In this document: positions 45,910 to 56,933 of the stretch, in pieces | Layout: each line of letters opens with the position of its first letter | Position numbering within the stretch: the stretch's first letter is position 1 | Origin: Adiantum capillus-veneris | Taxonomy: Eukaryota > Streptophyta > Polypodiopsida > Polypodiales > Pteridaceae | DNA: 60,000 nucleotides | Direction: 5' to 3' | NCBI GenBank assembly: GCA_014529385.2 | Contig: CM043953.1 | Coordinates: 110,246,549-110,306,548, forward strand | Position numbers and translations under genes: made by a program | Notes under the pieces: generated by a model | What the model was told of the DNA's origin: nothing | Seen by the model: only the letters and a program-made list of their open reading frames with translations | Databases searched by the model: none

Positions 45910-48860
45910 ATGGTGCTCACGGACATCATAAATGGTTTGCTTCCACCACCACGTACTCCGCACACCAAAAGCATACATATTCGCTTACCCACGGCATTTG
46001 CACCGAAGACCACTAGTGAAGGTGATCAAAGGTCATCACAGGAACGTCGCACCGCTTGTGAGACCAATGTTGACATTTAGGTGGATGGCCATTTGTACCC
46101 TTACGATCCTATAAGCCGCTTTCATCCACCGTTTAATAGCCTTTCCACATTTCTTCAATTTCTTGGGAGGGGAGAAGCAGGCTTGTTAGGCTTTTGCAAG
46201 CGGCTGTGTATGGGTGCAGGTGCTTCTTTGCATATGTGGATGCACGAATGTCAAGCTCTTCACCTGAAGACGACAACATTACAAGAGAGTGTTGCCTCTT
46301 CGGAGAGGGTAGTTAAAAGTCTTGAACAACAAATGCAAGAAAAGGAGTCCCACATCCAGAAGCTTACCAACACCATCACATACTTGAAAGAAACACCCCT
46401 TGGTGCAAGGGAACGCAAACGCCCGTATTCATCCATTGAAACTCTTGCACATTCCGGAGGAGCACGCAAACGACGAGTTACAGCCACAAGGTGATTTGGT
46501 CTTTACTTGCATGCTGCATTCTTACTTCAGACTATTTTCTAACATTTATGTTTATTTGTTGCTAGAAACTTCATCCAGGAGGCATGCGGTGGAACAAGCC
46601 AAGATAATCAAGTCAACCTTCTCTCTAGTTGTTTCAATACCGAGGACGTTATTTCTATCTTACAATCACCTGGAGGTAAGCACATTAAGGATGCAGTCAC
46701 CAAGGACCTTATGCGTAAATTAAGAAATGTGGTTAATGATGATGACGTTCAACAAGCTTGTGATGAGGCTGGAATCAGCACCAAAGCCTATCAGGCTATT
46801 TTTCAACTTCTAAAGGATGCCCTCAAAGAACATGGCATTGTGGAAAACCTATTTCCCGTTCCTCACAAGGTCAAGCTCGCAAAGAAGGCCACAAACGAAG
46901 ATGTGTTCTCCCGCATTGGGACATACCTACACATTGAGGACACAACGCCAACTTCCCTTTATGCTTCGTGCGCAACAAAGACAAGGGGAAAAGGTAAGAA
47001 ACAATCCATAAGACCTTCGAATAAGGGCTTTCCTTACACAATGTGGAACAATATTTTCGTGGATCTTAGAAGGCTTCAAGAAGCCATGCTTAGATTTTAC
47101 GAGTTACCTGAAGAAGGTGACACACTTTACTTTTTTCTTTGGTATTATTCTTTTCATAGAAGCTGAAGTTTAAGGTCTTAGCACTATTTATTTTGTAGTG
47201 CTTGGCACAAAAGTCGTTTTTGTGCTGAAACTCGATGAGTGTCAAATAGTGAAAGGCCGAAGGTTAGAGAGGCTAAGTGTCACTCTAATGAACGAGGCCC
47301 TTCTGCAAACCAAGTGAAGGGATTTAGTCGAGCCATATCCCACCCTATCTTTTAGCGTGCAATCAGAGAAAGACATTTGGTGGTTGGGTGCTATTGAGGT
47401 GCCCAAAGAGACCAATGGAGTACTTTCGTGGATTTTTGAGAGAACTCCATGGATCACAGAAGTAATACACTCCCAAATTGCAGGTCAGAAGTTGGAGATT
47501 GAGGGCTTTGGTAGTTATGATGTGGAGTGGCACTTAGGTGGGGATTTGAAGACCATAAAGTGTTTGCTTGGCTGCAAACAAGGGGCTTCTTCTCTCATGC
47601 CTTGTCCATTTTGCACTCGAGGGTACAAACCTAATGGACAAAAATCACATAAGAGCACTGCAAAGGCCAGTTACATGCTTCCATGGCAAGGGCATGGAGA
47701 ACAAGGGTTAGATTGTCATGATGTCGGAGATGAAGGTAGAGAATGGGAAGCGTCTATTCTGAGATGTCCCATGCTCAATGCCCCAGACCGTGATCAAAAA
47801 GACCACACTTGGAATCCAATCTTTCGATTTCCTCTATCGAATGTACATTTTTGTACATTACACGCATTCATGCGTATTTTTGATAGGCTATTGAAGCTCC
47901 ACATTGACTATGCTTTCACAATGAAACCGTTGGAAAAGTCCCAGGAAGCAATCGAAAGAGTGGAGGTACTCTTGAATTCCATTGGCTGTCATGGTGGAAA
48001 TGTGTCTATAGTTGCTGCAAAGAACACAGGGGAGGCCCATGAAATTGCTCAACAAGTGTCAATGAGTGGACAAAAAGCTAGACACTTTTTGAAGAAAGTT
48101 TCCCAAGGAAAGCCAAGTCGATATGATGCTCAAAGCAGCTCCAACCAACAGGCAGGTAACCTTTGGGAGCTTTGGAAGGAGTTATGCAAAGCTACTACTG
48201 ACAATGATTCAAATGGCGAGCTTGCAAACAAGCGCAAGCAAGTTTGGGCCCATTTTGATAAAATGGTCAAGCTTATGAGCCTTAACAGCACAACAAAAGA
48301 ACAACGGCAATCATTTCAAGAAGCTTTGGCGGATTTTACCAAGGTCTTCACCCTTTCTTGGGGTGAAAATAACATCACACATTACATGGTAAGTCATTCA
48401 TGGTGTATTCATTACAAGGGATTGTTTTTATTTACTAATGTGGATCGTTTGCTCATGTGAACAGCATATCTTGTTTGCGCATGGTGCATTTTTTATGCAC
48501 AAGTATGGATCGCTTGAAATTTTTAGCACTCAAGGCATGGAGAAGTCCCATTATCGAGCAAGGGGAGTGTACTTCAAAAATACTCGACATGGTGGTGGAA
48601 TGGTGCAATCCAATTATTTGGAGGAGATGTTCAACTGGTTTTTTCGCACAACATTTGCTCGTAAGCTCACAATGGAGCGTGCGCGACAATCCAAGATTGC
48701 TATTGGAGTGCGCAAATGGAGTCGTCAAGAGCATAGCAACAAGTGGCAAATGTCGCAAGGTCCCCCCAAGCATGCTGCATGGCGGCGATGCAGAGTGCGA
48801 CAAGGATCAAAGTGGATACTGCGCGAGTCACTAAACGTGAACGCAGGGTCCAATACTTAG
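45910..48860 (+). pseudogene. DDE/RNase H-like transposase gene, four exons, two in-frame stops
   Basis: Exons 45910-46490, 46566-47116, 47199-48387/8 and 48465-48860, joined by GT-AG introns of 75, 82 and 76 bp in consistent phase, give 905 codons. In-frame stops are TAG 46078-46080 and TGA 47315-47317; a different start or splice might avoid the first. Residues about 115-145 look like a coiled coil (VKSLEQQMQEKESHIQKLT), followed by basic RKRRV. The middle has FVLKLDECQIVKGRRLERLS (candidate first Asp), then HLGGDLKTIKCLLG (second Asp) with a zinc-ligand-like CPFC, and LEIFSTQGMEKSHY (candidate catalytic Glu). HYMHILFAHGAFF spans the third splice site. The layout fits a cut-and-paste transposase, but I cannot name the superfamily. 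A decayed paralogue lies at 3203-4075. The H3 gene follows after 140 bp. Confidence 0.78.
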
Positions 48861-48904
48861 CAACATGTTTATTTAAAAAATAATACTTCTTTTAAAAAAA
48901 TTAG

Positions 48905-48999
48905 TGTGAACAGGGCCCTTTTTAAATGGGCCCTTATAAATATTGCATGCTCTCATAAATCACTCATTTCTTAAGAACAGGTGAGCTCTTACCAACGAA
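48905..48999 (+). promoter_or_regulatory. TATA box and leader of the H3 variant gene
   Basis: TTATAAATA with TATAAAT at 48935-48941 lies 59 bp before the H3 ATG, in the 140-bp gap after the transposase stop. A short inverted repeat (AGGGCCC...GGGCCCT, 48913-48934) directly precedes it. The H3 gene thus seems to have its own promoter. The ATG context (GAAATGGC) is favourable. Confidence 0.6.
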
Positions 49000-49896
49000 A
49001 TGGCACGCACCAAACAAACCGCGAAAGAGCATCCGCCTGCCAACAAAAACACCCTCCAAGGATGTGAGAAGCCGTCATGGCTTAAAGGCACAAGAAAACG
49101 GCCACGAACACGTGGCCGTTCCAGGAACTCTTCTGGTAGTGGGCATGGTGGTAGGGCACGAGAGTCATCAAGGACTGTTGAATCTCCACCTCCTCAAGAT
49201 ATAACACCTAGAAAGAGAATGAAGCAACGTGCCCAGCGCTGGAGAGAAGCAGAGGGCCAGCAAACATCAGAGTCTGATAGGGAGCAGCCGTCGCGCCCCC
49301 AATCACAAGCAGGACCATCCAGGACTCGGGTGGTCAATACAGACACCGAATCAGAGAGTGAGCCACCATGGCTGCGAGAAAACATACCGCGCACACACCG
49401 GGTGGCCGTTGGGGGGAAGACATTGCCTCAAGGCAAGGGAGCTCTCCCCACACGACAAGATCGGCAACCAAGGGAAGAGGAAGAATCAAAACAGGCTGCA
49501 GAACCAGCCCCTAAGCATGTAAACAGACGCAAGTCTAAGTTTTTCAAGAAGCCTTCACGCCGCCCGCCAGCAAATGTACCAGTGCCCCCAAGACAACCGC
49601 AGCGGCGCCGAAAAATAGCAAGGGCATTTGCAGAAATCCGCCACTACCAGAAGACGACGGAGCTCTTGATTCGACGCGCCCCCTTTGCTCGCACTGTGAT
49701 GGAAGTGCTTCAAAGCTATGGAAATCAGTATAGAATGCAAGCAATAGCGCTAGAGGCTATTCAAGAAGCTGCAGAGGCCCACATCATTTCATTGTTGGAA
49801 GATACCAACCTATGTGCCATTCATGCAAAGCGAGTGACAATACAGCCAAAAGATATGCAGCTTGCACGACGATTGCGACGAGACTTCGAGCATTAG
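49000..49896 (+). CDS. Long-tailed histone H3 variant linked to a transposase gene
   Basis: Uninterrupted, intronless, 298 residues. Residues 211-298 are an H3 histone fold: [20 protein letters not shown] (alpha-N and alpha-1), [15 protein letters not shown] (alpha-2), [17 protein letters not shown] and [12 protein letters not shown] (alpha-3), against H3 [38 protein letters not shown] and PKDIQLARRIR. Loop 1 has canonical length, so a CENP-A-type loop insertion is absent. The N-terminus MARTKQTA equals H3 residues 1-7 with Lys4, but the K9 and K27 contexts are lost. The tail of about 210 residues is basic, with [11 protein letters not shown] and PRKRMKQR (possible nuclear signals), an acidic Ser/Glu block (TDTESESE) and an RRKS near 176-179. 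It probably enters nucleosomes, perhaps at transposon chromatin (inference). Confidence 0.93.
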   Translation: MARTKQTAKEHPPANKNTLQGCEKPSWLKGTRKRPRTRGRSRNSSGSGHGGRARESSRTVESPPPQDITPRKRMKQRAQRWREAEGQQTSESDREQPSRPQSQAGPSRTRVVNTDTESESEPPWLRENIPRTHRVAVGGKTLPQGKGALPTRQDRQPREEEESKQAAEPAPKHVNRRKSKFFKKPSRRPPANVPVPPRQPQRRRKIARAFAEIRHYQKTTELLIRRAPFARTVMEVLQSYGNQYRMQAIALEAIQEAAEAHIISLLEDTNLCAIHAKRVTIQPKDMQLARRLRRDFEH

Positions 49897-50035
49897 CCGA
49901 AGTTACCCCTCTTTTTGTATTGCACACCCTTATCTTTGTAATGATTTGACTTTCCAATGACAATATGATCAACAGTTGTGTCTACTCTGTCTATTATCTT
50001 TGTAATTTCAAGTTCTGTATGTAATTGTAGTCAAT
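49897..50035 (+). other. 3' flank of the H3 gene
   Basis: AT-rich 140 bp with TTTGTAAT and TGTAAT motifs that could serve as plant near-upstream polyadenylation elements. No histone-type stem-loop is visible, as expected for plant histone genes. Confidence 0.4.
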
Positions 50036-51135
50036 TTCAGTAAATTTGTGCATTTTAAGTAACCTTAGGGGTAGATAAGCCTACAAGGGGTTCAAAAAGG
50101 CCTGGCCACAAGGGCGCGCAAATGGCCCATCCAAAACTGATGGATGGGTCATTTGCGCGCCCTTGTGGCCAGGCCTTTTTCTGCCCCTTGTAGGATTATC
50201 TACCCCCAAGGGTACTTAAAATAACCAATTTACTAAAACCTATTGGTTTTGCATCAATATTTTATATGGATCCTTATGGACACCTTTTTTTGGTCATTTC
50301 AAGCTTTGAATTCCTTATAGGATATCAAAACAAATAACATATTGTGAAACCAAGTGTCCAATGTAATTTGACTTTTTGGTGCAAGGGTGTAGTAGGTAGA
50401 GCTAAAGCAAGTGATAGTTTGCTGGAAACTTCATTTCATAATTGATTTGAGCTTTTCTAGTGTCCTTGAGTGTGAACATATATTGGAATTGCCATAAAAA
50501 GGTTGCATTTAAATGAATGATGCAAAACCAATCCATTGCAATAAATTTGTGCTTTTTAAGTACCCTAGGGGGTAGATTGGCCTATAAGGGGCAAAAAAAT
50601 GCCTGACCACAAGGGCGCGCAAATGGCCCATCCAAAACTGATGGATGGGCCATTTGCGCGCCCTTGTGGCCAGGCCTTTTTCTGCCCCTTGTAGGCTTAT
50701 CTACCCCCAAGGGTACTTAAAACAACCAAATTTACTAAAACCTATTGGTTTTGCATCAATATTTTATATGGATCCTTATGGACACCTTTTTTTGGTCATT
50801 TCAAGCTTTGAATTCCTTATAGGATATCAAAACAAATAACATATTGGGAAACCAAGTGTCCAATGTAATTTGACTTTTTGGTGCAAGGGTGTAGTAGGTA
50901 GAACTAAAGCAAGTGATAGTTTGCTGGAAACTTCATTTCATAATTGATTTGAGCTTTTCTAGTGTCCTTGAGTGTGAACAGATACTGGAATTGCCATAAA
51001 AAGGTTGCATTTAAATGAATGATGCAAAACCAATCCATTGCAATAAATTTGTGCTTTTTAAGTACCCTAGGGGGTAGATTCGCCTATAAGGGGCAAAAAA
51101 ATGCATGGCCACAAGGGCGCGCAAATGGCCCATTC
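50036..51135. repeat. Tandem array of fold-back repeats, period about 500 bp
   Basis: Three units begin at about 50042, 50543 and 51043 (TAAATTTGTGC). Units 1 and 2 each carry a hairpin with arms of about 80 bp: CCACAAGGGCGCGCAAATGG pairs with CCATTTGCGCGCCCTTGTGG around centres near 50138 and 50638. The second inverted repeat extends outward (ATGCAAAACCAAT with ATTGGTTTTGCAT). Unit 3 stops in the left arm at about 51134. The spacers 50221-50555 and 50721-51055 are nearly identical. This looks like a fold-back/MITE-type element in a tandem array. Confidence 0.92.
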
Positions 51136-51649
51136 ACACTCTAGAACCATCAAATTGCAACCTTAATCCCAAAGGGCTCCTAGAGGGTTCATATTTTTCC
51201 TAATGTCCTCAAACACATTTTTAGCTTGTTTTTGAGAACTGAAACATCACATAGCACTTCTTTTGGTTTACGTATCAACCAAAGAATCTTTGAGTACATA
51301 TCGATTGAAGTATCGCTATGTTGGCCGCATGTATTGCTCTCTGAAGTATATTGCAGTAGATATATGTATCAACCATGGATTTGCCGAGCACAACCCCGTA
51401 TGCAATATACTCCAAGGGATGGCAATCAATAATCTGTCAGAGGAGTAATAATACCTAAAATCTTGTGTTTTGTCAAGGCTTCACCTTGTGGTCGCAAAGT
51501 GTCACGATATCCACCCCCTCTGAACCTGCACATCCTCCGGCATGTGCCAACCATCCGCAAAAACTATAAGTATAAAAGCAGCTGGCATGCAAGCAGTGGT
51601 CCACTGTAAGCATGCTACAAATAACCATCAGAAATTTGACTTGATTCAG
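51136..51649. other. No gene seen
   Basis: Two overlapping plus-strand frames (51226-51448) have no recognisable content. Confidence 0.5.
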
Positions 51650-52751
51650 TCATAAGCCTCCAGGAGCGAAGGGGAAACTCAAAAACTTTCCATCATTGAA
51701 ACACACCCATCCAAAAAAACATAATGCATTGCAAATGCTGTAAATATCCTTCCATAATCTATAAGCATGATGAACACCAGCGGGATCATATGGTAAGTAG
51801 GTCAATTGCCATAGATCGTACACACAACCTTGTCTTCCTGGATCAAATGGCTTCAAATCCTTCATAAACATGCTGATCATATCTTTGTAACATCCTATAT
51901 AACCACATGTATCATTGATCGGTAGAAGATCATCAAACTGAAGCAAAGAGGTAGTCACCTCAGTCCTGGCATAATTGGTACTGAATCGACATCACCCCCT
52001 TTGGCATGGGAGGTATTAGTATGCAACAAGAAACCATTGCTATCCATACCATACGAATGTGTCTAAAAAACTGTAGGCAAATCAACTCTGATAAGCTTGA
52101 AATCCTCTAGAGCTTCATCGAGTATCTTCATGAGTTCTCTATCATCTACTTCTTTTCGTTGCTGTGAGTTGCCTATGAAATGCAAGCCTCGAACATCCTT
52201 TCCATATGGAACAAAAAACTCTCTTAAAGCATCATCCAAAAGAGCAGTAAGTTCTAGATCTTTCTCAATCGGCAAAGAATCTTGTAAAGCTTGTATATCT
52301 TGGTCCACATAAACCTGTAAACTCCCTGTACCTTGATGTAAATAAGTATTAGCATGCATAGAGATCATTGGTTTGGTAAAACACTATGCATCCTTTTTAC
52401 TCTCCATCAAATATTGTTCAACTGCATTAGCACAAGATCTTGCATGCATCTCAAAGATGCTAGTAATCTTTCTAGTAAGAGCATCATCATAATAGGTTGG
52501 GTTAACAAGAACATTATATGCCTGCACAACACCTTCGTGCACAACACCTTGAATTGATACTAAGCACTGAGTAATCTGTATATTTGGGTGCTTCAAGTTC
52601 ACTTACCATCGGTTGAAAGTCAAGAGCAGTGGTGAATCTAGCCCGTCATCCATATGCATTCGCATATGATTGGAATTATGCACTTGTATGCATCCCTCTA
52701 TAGGTTCATCGAGCTCATCTAGAGTGCTCCATTTATACTCCTCCGCTTGTG
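51650..52751 (-). pseudogene. Unrecognised minus-strand coding remnant, downstream part
   Basis: Minus-strand frames 52602-52384 (72 codons), 52368-52063 (101) and 51958-51650 (102) follow one another with stops between them. Up to the copia insertion at 52752 an open reading (EEYKWSTLDELDEPIEG) continues the sense found on the other side of the element. The pieces are acidic, helical-looking and without familiar motifs (for example DRELMKILDEALEDFKLI). They could be exons of a host gene or of an unidentified mobile element. The copia insertion split the unit. Confidence 0.4.
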
Positions 52752-52943
52752 TGAAGGAGTACGAGCGGAAGTGCGACGCGAGAGAGAGTGAGAGAAGAAG
52801 AGCACGACGATATGGTGAACTCGCTCTACTGTAATGTGTAGAGCATAGTGAGTTCTCATTAGGTTTTTACAAAAGAATATGTGTACATACCTGGCGGCCC
52901 GCCCACTTACCTGGGCGACCACATTGGGCTTTATACCCCAACA
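52752..52943 (-). mobile_element. 3' LTR of copia element A
   Basis: 192 bp from TGAAGGAG to CCCCAACA on the plus strand; same length and ends as the 5' LTR at 58019-58210. Confidence 0.95.
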
Positions 52944-52965
52944 ACCTCCCACTTAAAGTCCAATG
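52944..52965 (-). other. Polypurine tract of copia element A
   Basis: Minus-strand TTTAAGTGGGAGGTTG directly precedes the LTR start TGTTGGGG; this form is typical of plant copia elements. Confidence 0.85.
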
Positions 52966-53000
52966 TGGTACTTTAAGTGTGAGATTAGAGAAGTGATGTA

Positions 53001-54050
53001 CTACCCTACACCTAACTGCTTGCGAAAATGCGCAAAGCTCTCTGAGGGAAGTCCTTTTGTAAGTAGATCAGCAGGATTTTCTGTGGTGTGAACTTTGACA
53101 AGCTGAAGTTGCTTATCCTCGAGCATTTCCCTGATGAAATGATACTTCACATCCACATGCTTTGTCTTTGAGTGATAAACTAGATTGCGAGCCAATTGTA
53201 TAGCACTTTGACTATCACAATATAACACAGGCATCTCTTCTTTGATTCCCAAATCTGTTACTAGTCGATTAAGCCAAATTGATTCTTTGCATGCCTCTAA
53301 TGCTGCAACATATTCAGCCTCTGTAGTAGACTGAGTAACACAATCTTGTAATCTAGAACGCCATGATACTGCTCCATCAGCCAATGTAAAGACATACCCT
53401 GACGTAGACCTTCGGTTGTCTAAGTCACTTGCATAATCTGAGTCTGTAAAACCCTTTACACTTAGCTCCTGACTCCCATAGCATATACGCATACTCTTTG
53501 TAGCTTTCAAGTATCTCAATATTTCTTTCACTGCCTCCCAATGTTTCTTGCCTGGGTTTGACATGTATCGACTTACTACTCCCACTGCAAATGCAATGTT
53601 TGGGCGAGTAGCAATCATTGCATACATCAAACTACCCACTGCAGACGCATATGGAATCTTATCCATTTCAGCCTGTTCTTTCTCAGACACAGGACAATCT
53701 TGTTTGCTAAGTTTCACATATGGTGGCAATGGAACACTCAGTGCCTTTCCCTTCTCCATATTGAAACGTTGCAAAACCTTGTCAATATACTCTGTTTGAG
53801 ATAACCAAATCAACTTCTTTGATCTGTCTCTCTCAATGCGCATACCAAGTATATGACTTGCCTCACCCATGTCTTTCATGTCAAACGATTTTGCCATCTT
53901 TGACTTCAAAGTTGAAATTTCTTCCAAGTGCTTGCCAGCAATCAACATGTCATCCACATACAAAATAAGGATTAGCCAACTACCATCCTTAGCCTTCTTT
54001 GTATACAGACAGTGATCGAACTCACTACGTTTGTAGCCTTGAGAAAGCAT
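53001..54050 (-). pseudogene. RT C-terminal half and RNase H of copia element A
   Basis: An open 349-codon frame: SEFDHCLYTKK, the catalytic LILYVDDMLIAG (about 53965-53935), EASHILGMRIERD, MYAMIATRPNIAFAVGVVSR, then the RNase H segment with FTDSDYASDLDNRRSTSGY, TEAEYVAALEACKE, LYCDSQSAIQLARN and KHVDVKYHFIRE. It ends with ENPADLLTKGL, the standard copia C-terminus. The frame starts just after a break at about 54040 and would otherwise continue the RT frame upstream. Confidence 0.94.
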
Positions 54051-54942
54051 AAGCCCTCGGTGATTGTTTTAAGCCATAAAGACTCTTTAACAACTGCCAT
54101 ACCCAATCTTCCTTGCCTTTTTCAACAAACCCTTCTGGCTGCTGCATGTAAATTTCCACATCTAAATCACCATGCAAGAACGCTGTCTTGACATCCATTT
54201 GGTGCAACACCAAATCTAATATGGCAACCAATGCAAGAAAGCATCTCAATGTAGTCATCTTGACCACCGGAGAGAAGACTTCATCAAAGTCAATGCCTTG
54301 TTCTTGCTTAAAGCCCTTGGCAACAAGCCTTGCTTTGTACTTTGGCTGACTATCATGAGCGGTGATCTTATACCTGTAAACCCATTTACAAGGTAGAGCC
54401 TTTTTGCCCCGTGGTAATTTAACTAGCTTCCATGTCTGGTTTTTATGCAGAGCTATCATCTCTGACTGCATGGCCAATTGCCAATTCCCGGAGTCCTTCA
54501 TTTGCACTGCTTCCTTGTAACATGAAGGCTCATTGCAATCAGTCAACATGACATAGTTCATAGATGGAACAAACCTATCAGGAGGTCGCGTGACACGTCC
54601 AGATCTACGCACAATAGGTGGCTCAGGCTCAGCCACAACCTGTGGTTCCACTCTATCCTGTCCTTGCTCCTCATGAGCCCTGACATTTTGTCTTGCACGT
54701 GCAGGTCCATCTTCTTGGAAGACAACTCTTCTAATCTCCTCAACCCTCTCTGGTTTAGAATGATATTTGGATTCATTAAAGTGAACATCATTGCTGCGGA
54801 CAACCTTTCTGGATTCGGGATCCCAAAGTCTGTACCCCATCTCACCAAAATTACCATAGCCTAGAAAGATGCACTTTCTACTCTTTGGCTCAAGTTTGTT
54901 CCTAAATTCCTTTGGACACGTGAGTATATGCCTCACAGCCAA
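54025..54942 (-). pseudogene. Integrase C-terminus and RT N-terminal half of copia element A
   Basis: An open 305-codon frame. It starts within KLEPKSRKCIFLGYGNFGEM (integrase end) and continues with RSGRVTRPPDRF, then RT motifs WKLVKLPRGKKALPCKWVY, KARLVAKGFKQEQGIDFDE, MDVKTAFLHGDLDVEIYMQQ and LLKSLYGLKQSPRA. After this a short deletion breaks the frame before the YVDD motif. Confidence 0.93.
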
Positions 54943-55626
54943 AGACTCTGAGATGCTTGTATGAGGGCATTTTGCCTGACCATACCATCTTTGGCACTGA
55001 ATCCTTCTGCAAAACCTTGCTAGGAGATCTATTTACAAGATGAACAGCTGTTGATACAGCTTCAGCCCAAAACCCATTTGGCAGTTGTGCATTAGACAAC
55101 ATACTTCTGACCTTCTCTTGTATGGTCCTATTCATCCTCTCAGCAACACCATTTTGAGGAGGATTGTAAGGAGCAGTAAGTTCACTTTTATACCTTTTGA
55201 CTCACAAAAGTCCTGAAAGGCCTTTGAAACATACTCTCCACCATTGTCAGTGCATAAGCATTTAAGCTTCTTGCCACTTTGATTCTCCACAAGTGTCACA
55301 AACGTTTTGAAAACACTGAACGCTTCATCCTTGTGCTTGAGAAAATAAACCCATACTTTCCTTGAGTAATCATCTATAAATGTCATAAAGTAAGAAGCTC
55401 CCCCTAGAGATAGGTTAGGCATAGGTCCACACATATCACTATGAACAAGTGCCAACTGTGTATCTCTTCTACTGCTTCTATGCTTATGTGGCTGCTGTGT
55501 TTGCTTACCATACAGACAATGTTCACAGAATTCAAAATCATTAAATGAAAAGCCAGGCAAATAACTAGAACGAGACAAGATTTCCATTCCCTTCTTGGAC
55601 ATATGTCCTAACCGGCTATGCCACAA
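54902..55626 (-). pseudogene. Integrase of copia element A
   Basis: Frames 55626-55132 and 55135-54902, shifted against each other. They contain MWHSRLGHMSKKGMEIL (pre-integrase), FEFCEHCLYGKQ (zinc-binding end), ALVHSDMCGPMP (first Asp), CLCTDNGGEY (second Asp) and, after the frame break near 55150, the region that holds the catalytic Glu, then NRTIQEKVRSMLSNAQLP and NRSPSKVL. Confidence 0.9.
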
Positions 55627-55793
55627 AGAAACGTTGGCTGCTCGGTTACATTGATTACATTTTTAGAGACATTTGATACATAAATCATGTAAAGTCCTCC
55701 AGACTTTACTCCATGTGCTATTGTCATAGAACCCTTGGATATCTTCCACATGTTCTGTCCAAAAGTGGTGACGTAGCCAGCATCATCATGGAC

Positions 55794-56030
55794 TCAGCTC
55801 TTCTTACAGCTCTTTGTAATTGCGGGAACATGTCTCACATTCTTCAGCGTGAAAGAAGAGCCATTCTGAAACTTCAATTGAACATCTCCAACACCTAAGA
55901 TCTCACATGTCTGCCCATTGCCTAGCCGAACATGATCTTTAGTGGTCACATAAGAGGTAAACCACTCCTTGTTTGGAGACACATGAAGTGATGCCCCTGA
56001 GTCTATAATCCAGTCACTCAGTGCATTTCC
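55794..56030 (-). pseudogene. Protease of copia element A
   Basis: SDWIIDSGASLHVSPNKEW (56015-55960) has the intact DSGA catalytic box, followed by LGNGQTCEILGVGDVQLKF and LKNVRHVPAITKS, then a stop. It is one base out of frame with gag, which ends at 56032. Confidence 0.88.
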
Positions 56031-56031
56031 A

Positions 56032-56931
56032 TCAGATGCGCGTTGTAAGAAGAGCTGAGTCCATTGTATTCTTCAAGAAGTAGATGTCTCCTGACACTAG
56101 AGTGTCATCGACTGCAACAGTGTTTGTCACATTTATTTCTTGAATCTTCACTGACGACTTGTTCTTCTCACCATGGTCTTCAGCTTTCTCTTTGCCTTTT
56201 TCTGCTTTCCATTCTCTGCAGTCTCTTTTCATGTGACCCTTCTTGCCTTTAGCACTGTGGGACTTGCTACGAGACTGATTCCTCTTTCCACCTTTGTACT
56301 TTTCTTTGGTCCTTCCCCTGACAACTAAGGCTGTTCCTTTGCCTTTGTCCATTGTCTTTCTATTGGTTTCTTCAGTAAGCAGACTTCCTTCTACACCTGC
56401 TATGTTCAAACCATCTGGAGGTGCAGAATTACTCAAAGCTTTGCGAAAAGTGTCCCAACTTTCTGGCAATGTGATCAACAGGAACATAGCTCTAACAGGT
56501 TCATCAAACTTGACACCTTGAGCTGACAACTGACTATAGATTGTGTTGAATTCATTCAGATGATTGGACATAGGTGTCCCTTCTTTCATCTTCAAGTCAA
56601 CAAGCTTCTTAAGCCAGTATACCTGTGAAGCTGCACTCTGCTTCTCATAAAGATCACTCAGCTTTAACCATGCTTGATAAGCCGACATCTCGTCTGCTAC
56701 ATTGAAGTAAACGCTTTCTGCCAAAGTCAGCATAATGGTAGAAAGTGCCAATTCATCCATTTCGCTCCATTCATCTTCGTCCATATCTTCTGGTTTTATC
56801 CCCTTGAGCTTTATAGGTTTTATCTGCTTCTTTTGTACCAACACGTGCCAAATCTGCTTCTTCCACAATGGGAAATTGGTTCCATCCAGCTTCTTGATAT
56901 TGTAAAGAGCAGTGTCCTGTGATCCAGCCAT
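56032..56931 (-). pseudogene. gag of copia element A
   Basis: An open 299-codon frame, MAGSQDTALYNIKKLDGTNF onward, with LWKKQIWHVLVQKKQ, AYQAWLKLSDLYEKQSAA, LNEFNTIYSQL and FLLITLPESWDTFRKALSNS (UBN2-type gag). The zinc knuckle is incomplete: KGKKGHMKRDCREW keeps His and the last Cys, but the first Cys pair is missing, apparently through a small deletion. RNA packaging by this protein should be impaired. The frame ends where pol would start, one base out of phase. Confidence 0.9.
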
Positions 56932-56933
56932 AG

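Noticed and set aside
45714-46016. Pro/Ser/Leu-rich open frame before the transposase
   Set aside because: It follows a CT-rich leader-like tract and overlaps the transposase frame from 45910; no supported protein.
49000-49896. Identification of the H3 variant as the host centromeric H3 (CENH3)
   Set aside because: Loop 1 has canonical length, alpha-3 is almost canonical, the gene sits beside a transposase and a second such pair exists. CENH3 tails are also usually much shorter.
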